DNA from: Pseudomonadota bacterium
GTDB taxonomy: Bacteria > Desulfobacterota > Desulfobacteria > Desulfobacterales > RPRI01
Length of the DNA: 10,470 nucleotides
Reading direction: 5' to 3'
Assembly: GCA_018830925.1 (NCBI GenBank)
Contig: JAHJRK010000153.1
Span: forward strand, 1-10,470
The notes beneath the pieces were generated by a model. The model had not been told where the DNA came from. It did not search any database and saw only the letters and a program-made list of their open reading frames with translations. Both the position numbers and the translations under genes were made by a program. Shown here in pieces: positions 5,508 through 10,470 of this stretch (position 1 is the first letter of the stretch; every line of letters starts with the position of its first letter).

Positions 5508-6050
5508 ATGGCAGAACTTATGGAAGTTATAAAGGCAAGAAGGAGCGTGAGGAAATACGAAGAAAAAAATGTTCCGGAGGAAGTATTAAGCTCAATACTT
5601 GAAGCCGTCAGATGGTCTCCTTCGTGGGCAAATACCCAGTGCTGGGAAGTTGTAGTGATAAGAGACAGGGAAATAAAAGAGAATCTTAAGGAGTCGATTT
5701 TCCCGAAAAATCCCGCTACAAATGCAATTACACAGGCGCCTCTCCTTCTTGCGGTTTGCGGCAAGCTGAAGAGTTCCGGATTTTACAATAATATTGTTAC
5801 AACAAAATTCGGAGACTGGTTCATGTTTGATCTTGGCCTTTTTACCCAGACCCTTTGTCTTGCGGCACAGGACCTTGGACTTGGGACGGTTGTCGTAGGG
5901 CTTTTCGATCATGACAAGGCAAAGGGGATTATAAAAGTGCCCGAAGGATACGAGCTTGTCGCACTTGTTCCTCTCGGATATCCGGCAAAGATCTCTTCCG
6001 CTCCGCAGCGCAGGGAGATCCGTGAATTTGTTCATCAGAATACTTTTTGA
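5508..6050 (+). CDS. Nitroreductase family FMN-dependent oxidoreductase
   Basis: This 180-residue protein belongs to the FMN-binding nitroreductase superfamily, which reduces nitro compounds, quinones or flavins with NAD(P)H, usually as a homodimer in the cytosol. Residues RRSVRKY (11-17) bind FMN phosphate. SPSWANTQCWEVVV (38-51) matches the family's 'S-P-S-x-x-N-x-Q-x-W' segment. GLGTVVVGLFD (124-134) and VALVPLGYPA (151-160) are the expected C-terminal signatures. The length is normal for the compact members found in anaerobes. An AGGAGG site sits about 6 nt before the ATG. It follows the small membrane protein by 33 nt and ends 4 nt from the convergent FmdE-family gene, leaving no room for a separate terminator. 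The physiological substrate cannot be read from the sequence. Confidence 0.92.
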   Translation: MAELMEVIKARRSVRKYEEKNVPEEVLSSILEAVRWSPSWANTQCWEVVVIRDREIKENLKESIFPKNPATNAITQAPLLLAVCGKLKSSGFYNNIVTTKFGDWFMFDLGLFTQTLCLAAQDLGLGTVVVGLFDHDKAKGIIKVPEGYELVALVPLGYPAKISSAPQRREIREFVHQNTF

Positions 6051-6054
6051 CCTT

Positions 6055-6693
6055 CTACGAAGCCGTCAATTTTGAGTTATTGTTCTTTGAACAGGGTATG
6101 CAGATGAACTCGCCGTCTTTTTTTGAAAGCATCTTTGTCTGCATGGTCATCTCACCGCATATCGCGCATGATACTGAAGGCGCAAGAGACGCATATGGTG
6201 GTACGGGGGCCTCTGACATTTTTGCCGAAAAGACTTCGTCGAAAGGCCTCGAAAAAAGATCTATGGCTTTTAAAAGCCGTTGTCGGAGGCTTTCCTGCTC
6301 GTTTGCGGTTCCTGCGGATACGGCCTTTTCAAGCGCTTCAAATTCATCCTTATGTTTACCGGCATAAATGTAGGTTGTTTTTCTTGAGAATCTGTAGGCC
6401 TGTTTTTTTGTGCGGTTCACAATGGTGTATGCGTTTTTGCCGTAATCATTTATTATCAGGTTCCCTTTTCCCGCGGTCGTCCCGAGCATGACCTGGAGGG
6501 CATCGATTGCACATGAGTCGTTTTCACAGACGGCCACTACCTCTTCATCTGTCGAGCGCTTGAGGCCGAGCAGTCTTATGCTCTCTTTTGCGACAAGGTA
6601 TCCATAGACAAGGCCGGGACAGAGATGTCCGTGAAAGGCTATGCATTGCCTTAGATCATAAGGTATTTCAGTTTTTGTTTTATCATTTTCCAA
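6055..6693 (-). CDS. FmdE family protein with C-terminal zinc ribbon
   Basis: This 212-residue protein matches the FmdE family, named for a gene next to formylmethanofuran dehydrogenase in methanogens; its role elsewhere is unsettled. The signature HGHLCPG (21-27) with C25, and CENDSCAIDALQVMLGTT (56-73) with C56 and C61, are the conserved Cys-containing motifs, followed by GKGNL. At the C-terminus C176-x2-C179 and C198-x2-C201 form a zinc ribbon, as in the longer FmdE proteins. The start is TTG at 6693, chosen because AGGAGA (6704-6699) lies 5 nt before it and no better ATG is present. No formylmethanofuran dehydrogenase or molybdenum gene is adjacent. It is probably cytosolic. It stands alone on the minus strand, convergent with the nitroreductase and divergent from the radical SAM gene. 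Confidence 0.9.
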   Translation of the reverse strand: MENDKTKTEIPYDLRQCIAFHGHLCPGLVYGYLVAKESIRLLGLKRSTDEEVVAVCENDSCAIDALQVMLGTTAGKGNLIINDYGKNAYTIVNRTKKQAYRFSRKTTYIYAGKHKDEFEALEKAVSAGTANEQESLRQRLLKAIDLFSRPFDEVFSAKMSEAPVPPYASLAPSVSCAICGEMTMQTKMLSKKDGEFICIPCSKNNNSKLTAS

Positions 6694-6721
6694 GGCAGTC
6701 TCCTTTTATAGCAAGTTTTGG

Positions 6722-6745
6722 CGGCTTTTTACGAAGCCGTTATTT
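6722..6745. repeat. Short hairpin repeat upstream of the FmdE gene
   Basis: CGGCTT (6722-6727) pairs with AAGCCG (6734-6739), followed on the plus strand by a T-rich stretch. The core TACGAAGCCGT (6730-6740) recurs at 6056-6066 over the end of the FmdE gene, so the gene is flanked by similar sequence. The predicted start of the FmdE transcript falls at about this place, which would put the hairpin at the mRNA 5' end. Confidence 0.45.
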
Positions 6746-6774
6746 TTCATAAGGTAAATTAGCTACCATGTTAA
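6746..6774 (-). promoter_or_regulatory. Possible promoter of the FmdE-family gene
   Basis: On the minus strand TTAACA (6774-6769, five of six bases) is followed by a 17-nt spacer and TATGAA (6751-6746, four of six). Transcription would begin near 6739, giving a leader of roughly 45 nt that starts with the short hairpin. Confidence 0.45.
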
Positions 6775-6918
6775 GTGATTTGCAAGCTTTTTTTCAAATC
6801 TCTTGATAATATTTTCATTTTCGTTTCTTGTGGCTTTGGCCGTTGCCATGGCTCCGGGCCCGCTCCTGACATATACAATAATAAAATCTCTCCTTTTTTA
6901 AAGGCCGCGAGGTTGAAT

Positions 6919-8553
6919 ATGACGGACATTCTGCTTGTACAACCCCCGGTAAGGGATTTTTATCTTACAGCCAAAAGAACGATTCCGTACGGTCTCGCCT
7001 GCATAGCATCGTCTCTGCAGAATGCAGGCTTTTCGGTTGAGATATTCGACGCTCTTGCAACTTCAAAATCCCGCAAACTTCAAATTCCAGAAGAGATGGC
7101 CTATCTTTATGAATATTACGGAAAAGAAGACATATCCCCGTTCGCGCTTTTCAATAATTTTAAGCATTTTGGATATGGCTTTGAACGCATAGGGAAAGAG
7201 GCGGCAAAAACCGGAGCATGGCTTATCGGCATTTCATCCCTGTTTACTCCATATGCCGGTTATGCTTTACATACTGCGGAGGTTGTGAAAGCCTTCAGCC
7301 CTTCCTGCAAAACAGTGCTTGGCGGCCACCATCCTACCGCGCTTCCGGAGAGAATAATGGAAAACGGAGCGGTCGATTACGCAATCCGCGGTGAAGGAGA
7401 AGTCTCGATGCCGCTTCTTGCCAGGGCAGTAAAAGGCGACAAAAGCCTTGATTTAATACCCGGGCTTGTTTTCCGTAAAAAAGACGGCAGCATAAAAATA
7501 AATGAACCCACTCTGGTTGATAACCTGGACAACCAACCTTTTCCCGCAACCAGTCTTTTAAAGCAGGGTTTTTACAGGAGGGGGAAGGCGGCAAGCGCCG
7601 TTATTTCGGCAAGCAGGGGGTGCCCCATGAAATGTTCATATTGCTCTGTCGGCGCTTCGTCGTTCATGAAATACAGGAGAAGAGGTGTTGAATCGGTTCT
7701 CGGGGAACTGGAAAAGATTGTATATGAAAATATTGCTGCCTTTATAGATTTTGAAGATGAAAATCTCGCCATGGACAGAAAATGGTTTATAACACTTCTA
7801 AATGGTATAAAAACAAGGTTTGGAAAATCAGGAATAGAGCTGAGGGCGATGAACGGGCTCTTTCCTTCATCTCTTGATGAAGAGACAGTAAGTCTCATGA
7901 AAGAGGCCGGCTTCAAAACCTTAAATCTTTCCCTCGGCTCTTTTTCTTCCGAACAGCTTGGAAGATTCGGCAGACCCGATATTAGGGATGACTTCGACAA
8001 GGCTCTTTTGTTTGCGGAAAAATACGGCCTTAACGCGGTGGGGTATATTATCGCCGGGGCTCCGTTTCAGAGCCCGGAAGATTCCGTTTCGGATATTCTT
8101 TGCCTTGCAGAAAGAAGGGTTCTTGCCGGAGTTTCAATTTTCTATCCTTCACCGGGTAGTCCCGATTATGGACTCTGCGATAAACTGGGAATACTTCCTG
8201 AAACGTTTTCCCTGATGCGTTCAAGCGCTATCCCTGTTTCCCATACGACAAGCAGAAAGCAGTCGGTCACTCTTCTGAGGCTCGGGAGAATATTGAATTT
8301 CATGAAATCCCTGAAAGACAGCAGTGTTGAAATACCAGAACCTTCACCTCTTACAAAAAAGGTGATTAACACCAGCAACAGAACGGAGGTGGGAATCAAT
8401 CTCCTCAGGGGATTCCTTCATGACGGGAAGATAAGAGGGTTAGAACGCAGCGGAGCCGTTTATGAGCACAGTATATGCAATAAAACAGCCGGGCTGTTTG
8501 TTGAAGGGATAAAGCAGGCTGGGCTGAGAGGATGCATATCCGGCTCTCCTTGA
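6919..8553 (+). CDS. B12-binding domain radical SAM protein
   Basis: This 544-residue protein combines an N-terminal cobalamin-binding-type Rossmann domain (about residues 1-170) with a radical SAM core. The first domain shows DILLVQPP (3-10), IPYGLACIASSL (22-33) and the family hallmark LGGHHPTALPE (134-144) with DYAIRGEGE (153-161). The classical 'DxHxxG' cobalamin ligand motif is not evident, as is usual in this class. The iron-sulfur cluster motif is C235-x3-C239-x2-C242 in SRGCPMKCSYC. DFEDEN and the later strands follow, and the C-terminal 150 residues carry no recognisable domain. Members methylate or rearrange unactivated carbons; the substrate is not visible. ATG 6919 is preceded by GAGG (6909-6912) and opens directly on the first strand, so I prefer it over a GTG at 6775. 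Confidence 0.88.
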   Translation: MTDILLVQPPVRDFYLTAKRTIPYGLACIASSLQNAGFSVEIFDALATSKSRKLQIPEEMAYLYEYYGKEDISPFALFNNFKHFGYGFERIGKEAAKTGAWLIGISSLFTPYAGYALHTAEVVKAFSPSCKTVLGGHHPTALPERIMENGAVDYAIRGEGEVSMPLLARAVKGDKSLDLIPGLVFRKKDGSIKINEPTLVDNLDNQPFPATSLLKQGFYRRGKAASAVISASRGCPMKCSYCSVGASSFMKYRRRGVESVLGELEKIVYENIAAFIDFEDENLAMDRKWFITLLNGIKTRFGKSGIELRAMNGLFPSSLDEETVSLMKEAGFKTLNLSLGSFSSEQLGRFGRPDIRDDFDKALLFAEKYGLNAVGYIIAGAPFQSPEDSVSDILCLAERRVLAGVSIFYPSPGSPDYGLCDKLGILPETFSLMRSSAIPVSHTTSRKQSVTLLRLGRILNFMKSLKDSSVEIPEPSPLTKKVINTSNRTEVGINLLRGFLHDGKIRGLERSGAVYEHSICNKTAGLFVEGIKQAGLRGCISGSP

Positions 8554-8634
8554 CATATCGGTGTATTTTATCTAATATCCGACCAGTTCGAATAATAGGC
8601 CGTCGTCCAAAAATAATCGTAACATTGGAATGTC

Positions 8635-8769
8635 GTGAACGGCATAAGGAGCCGTAATCCGTGACCGGCATAAGGAGCCGTAACAAAATGGTCAGAAATG
8701 TAATGGTTATTTTGTAACGGCTCCTAACAAAATGGTCAGAAATGTAACAGTTATTTCGTAACGACTCCT
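8635..8769. repeat. Tandem array of the 53-nt hairpin repeat
   Basis: This lies in the 8554-8823 gap. A full unit at 8673-8725 has 17-nt arms AGGAGCCGTWACAAAAT with one mismatch and differs by one base from copy 1 at 5202-5254. A 44-nt direct repeat follows at 8726-8769, with four differences from 8682-8725. A 23-nt piece (8635-8657) is repeated 26 nt later (8661-8683) with one mismatch and holds another left arm. The rest of the gap (8554-8634 and 8770-8823) shows no gene or convincing promoter. Confidence 0.75.
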
Positions 8770-8823
8770 AATCACAATTATGACAGGCTTTTTAAATAAC
8801 CGTCGGAATTAAACAAGAATATC

Positions 8824-10287
8824 ATGCCGGACAAAGAACAGATATCAAAAAAGGTTACAGCGATTCTCGTATACGGGCGGCTTCCGCTTGTATCTCTGGG
8901 AATGTTGTGCGCCATTGCAGTCATGTGGACGCGCAGCCCTTTTCTTTATACAATGGGAGTCGTTTTTCTCTTTGTATCGATGTCTTTTGATCTTGTTGAC
9001 GGATGGTTTGCTGCGAGGTTCAGCCCTAATCTCACTTTTGCGCATCTTGCTGAACGGATAATGGATAAAATTGTCTATTCTATTGTCTTTCCTCTTATTG
9101 CGGTGGGTGTAATGTGGCGTCTTATTTTTATTTCACCCGGGCACACAAGGCCTGAATTGCTTCATGCCATTTTTATCCTTATTTTGTGCGTGATTGTCCT
9201 GATCCGGGATAATTTTGCACATTTCATCCGCGGATTTGCAATACAGAGAGGACAGGAGCCGGAATTCAGCGAATTCACAAGACTTCGCACTATTGTGGCC
9301 GCTCCTGTCGGAGCGCTTTTGTATGCGCACGCTTTTTATGTTCCGGCCGACTCCGGTTCAATATTATATTCCTGGGTTTCATGGCTTGGAAACCTCCCGC
9401 TTCGCACGTTGTTTATTATCGAGATAATATTTCTTGTAATCAATTTCGGCTCTATAGCAGGCTACTGCCGCAAATACGGAACGTGCTGCCTTGATGATAT
9501 CTGTGATGATGATGATCATCTGAGGAGGAAAATCCTCTCCTTCTTTCCTAATTCACTGACCGTCATGAATGCGGTAATGGGACTTCTTGCTGTTTTTTTT
9601 GCTTATCAGGGCCGGGTAAAAGAGGCTTATCTTTTTCTTATCGGCGCAGCTCTGTTTGATAAGCTTGACGGCGCTCTCGCCCGCAAGCTGGGGCTGACCG
9701 AGCCGATAGATGACCGTCCGGCTAAAATCAGTCTTGGAAGTATCCTGGATGACGTTGCAGATGCAGTCAGTTTTTGCGTCGCTCCTGCATGGATATTTTA
9801 CATAACACTTTCGGACTCCCAGAATGTTTTTGTATTGAATATGCCGATAGTTTTTGCCACGCTCTTTTATGCCGTCTCAGGCATAGCCAGGCTTGTCTAT
9901 TTCACTCTTGATAAAAATCCTATTCCGGGTTTCTTCAAGGGAATGCCCACTCCGGGGGCTGCATTGCTTGTTACGGCGCCGCTTATTATGTTCAACCAGA
10001 GCGTATCGGATGAGCCCCAAATGATTTACTTCTGGGGTATTTTCTGCTTTGTAACCCTTATAACCGCTGCGGTCTTTATGAATCTATATCCCATAAGGTA
10101 CCTTCATCTTGGGCGCTTTGTCGGCCGCCACCCCTGGTTTGGACGGTTAAGCTTTTTCGTTCTTCTGTTCGTCTTTACCCCCTATTTCGGATACGTTTCG
10201 TTTTTATACATGCTTCTCTACTTTTTCTCGCCCCTTATTACATGGCGTATTAATCCCGAAGATGCGGCAAGAGAGACGAAAGCCTGA
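8824..10287 (+). CDS. Fused tandem CDP-alcohol phosphatidyltransferase
   Basis: This 487-residue membrane protein has two CDP-alcohol phosphatidyltransferase domains; such enzymes transfer a phosphatidyl group from CDP-diacylglycerol (or a related donor) to an alcohol. The first domain (about 10-215) resembles PgsA: DLVDG (56-60), then A63, A64, A73, E77 and D81, followed by IRDNFAHFIRG (127-137). Against the family motif D-x2-DG-x2-AR-x8-G-x3-D-x3-D, it has Ala for Arg, Ala for Gly and Glu for the third Asp. The second domain (about 240-480) resembles PssA: FPNSLTVMNAVMGLLAVF, DKLDGALAR (279-287), then GSILDDVAD (305-313), with all key residues but 17 rather than 8 residues between AR and G. 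A Cys- and Asp-rich linker (215-233) joins them. No ribosome site precedes the ATG; an in-frame stop at 8797-8799 excludes an upstream start. Confidence 0.88.
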   Translation: MPDKEQISKKVTAILVYGRLPLVSLGMLCAIAVMWTRSPFLYTMGVVFLFVSMSFDLVDGWFAARFSPNLTFAHLAERIMDKIVYSIVFPLIAVGVMWRLIFISPGHTRPELLHAIFILILCVIVLIRDNFAHFIRGFAIQRGQEPEFSEFTRLRTIVAAPVGALLYAHAFYVPADSGSILYSWVSWLGNLPLRTLFIIEIIFLVINFGSIAGYCRKYGTCCLDDICDDDDHLRRKILSFFPNSLTVMNAVMGLLAVFFAYQGRVKEAYLFLIGAALFDKLDGALARKLGLTEPIDDRPAKISLGSILDDVADAVSFCVAPAWIFYITLSDSQNVFVLNMPIVFATLFYAVSGIARLVYFTLDKNPIPGFFKGMPTPGAALLVTAPLIMFNQSVSDEPQMIYFWGIFCFVTLITAAVFMNLYPIRYLHLGRFVGRHPWFGRLSFFVLLFVFTPYFGYVSFLYMLLYFFSPLITWRINPEDAARETKA

Positions 10288-10329
10288 GGGCTTTGAACGA
10301 CCCCCTTCTTTTGGCGTATTCGTCTATTA

Positions 10330-10470
10330 TTAAGCAAACGGCCACAAAAGAGCTATTGCTCCCGCCATTATAAAATGTGATTCAACCAGAAATTCAAGCT
10401 TTGTTCCGGGAAGCATATGTCCCTGTTCATGTTTTACAAACACAATAAACAAGGATAAAGGACAGAGGAA
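10330..10470 (-). CDS. C-terminal fragment of an unidentified minus-strand protein
   Basis: A minus-strand frame enters from the right edge and stays open for 46 codons to TAA at 10332-10330. It has a hydrophobic stretch (SLFIVFVKH), then GTKLEFLVESHF, and ends MAGAIALLWPFA, which would suit a membrane protein with a short C-terminal end. It converges on the CDP-alcohol transferase gene with a 42-nt gap. I do not recognise the family, and the short length means chance openness cannot be excluded. Confidence 0.45.
   Translation of the reverse strand, partial: FLCPLSLFIVFVKHEQGHMLPGTKLEFLVESHFIMAGAIALLWPFA

Noticed and set aside
5177..5764. Long minus-strand open frame opposite the small membrane protein and the nitroreductase start
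   Set aside because: It overlaps two plus-strand genes with strong ribosome sites and family matches, crosses the repeat and terminator, and shows no recognisable protein features.
6123..6491. Plus-strand open frame inside the FmdE gene
   Set aside because: It is antisense to a clear family match and has no recognisable motif.
6775..6918. N-terminal extension of the radical SAM protein from GTG 6775
   Set aside because: The extra residues show no family pattern and overlap the divergent promoter of the FmdE gene; ATG 6919 has a ribosome site and begins at the first conserved strand.
8405..8686. Minus-strand open frame opposite the radical SAM 3' end
   Set aside because: It is antisense to the confident gene and runs into the repeat array; no motif or ribosome site supports it.
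8635..8769. Possible CRISPR array in the tandem repeats
   Set aside because: The repeats have unequal periods (26 and 44 nt), are not separated by unique spacers, and the unit occurs singly at 5202-5254. No cas gene is nearby.
10279..10294. Terminator at the end of the CDP-alcohol transferase gene
   Set aside because: AAAGCC and GGCTTT pair around TGAG, but no T run follows on either strand and the stem is only six bp.

Overview
The window looks like chromosomal DNA from an anaerobic bacterium, most likely a Desulfobacterota (former Deltaproteobacteria) lineage. This placement is an inference from gene content: a short TatA, an FmdE-family protein, a cobalamin-binding radical SAM protein, a DUF2804 protein and a methionine-synthase/UROD-like gene. 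It is supported by moderate GC, strong AGGAGG ribosome sites and several small palindromic intergenic repeats. No rRNA, tRNA, transposase gene, phage gene or CRISPR array is visible.

Layout. Bases 1-70 hold the N-terminus of a minus-strand gene (MetE/UROD-like GSLP motif). Bases 71-407 are non-coding, with two palindromic structures and a clear sigma-70 promoter that drives tatA (408-590), which is closed by a rho-independent terminator. ssb (696-1139) lies on the minus strand, convergent with tatA and divergent from what follows. Bases 1325-4769 carry a plus-strand cluster: SAM methyltransferase, InaA/WaaP-type kinase-like protein (11-nt overlap), DUF2804 protein (12-nt gap), then a YdjM/DUF457-type membrane protein that appears split by a one-base frameshift. 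Next come a small Cys-rich protein (4846-5163), a 53-nt hairpin repeat, a terminator-like hairpin, a 54-residue membrane-anchored Cys-rich protein (5310-5474) and a nitroreductase (5508-6050). A convergent FmdE-family gene (6055-6693, TTG start) shares a divergent promoter region with a B12-binding radical SAM protein (6919-8553). Bases 8554-8823 hold a tandem array of the same repeat seen at 5202. The last full gene (8824-10287) is a fusion of two CDP-alcohol phosphatidyltransferase domains, the first with a degenerate active site. The window ends in a probable C-terminal fragment of another minus-strand gene.

How the genes may work together. tatA and ssb are housekeeping genes. The methyltransferase, kinase-like and DUF2804 genes are packed closely enough to be one transcript, and the kinase family suggests envelope or lipid-glycan modification; the substrate cannot be read from the sequence. 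The double CDP-alcohol transferase is a phospholipid-synthesis type enzyme but is separated from that cluster by about 4 kb and other genes. The most distinctive points are the fused transferase with one damaged active site, the mobile-looking 53-nt hairpin repeat in two intergenic regions, the frameshifted membrane hydrolase-like gene, and two uncharacterised Cys-rich small proteins.
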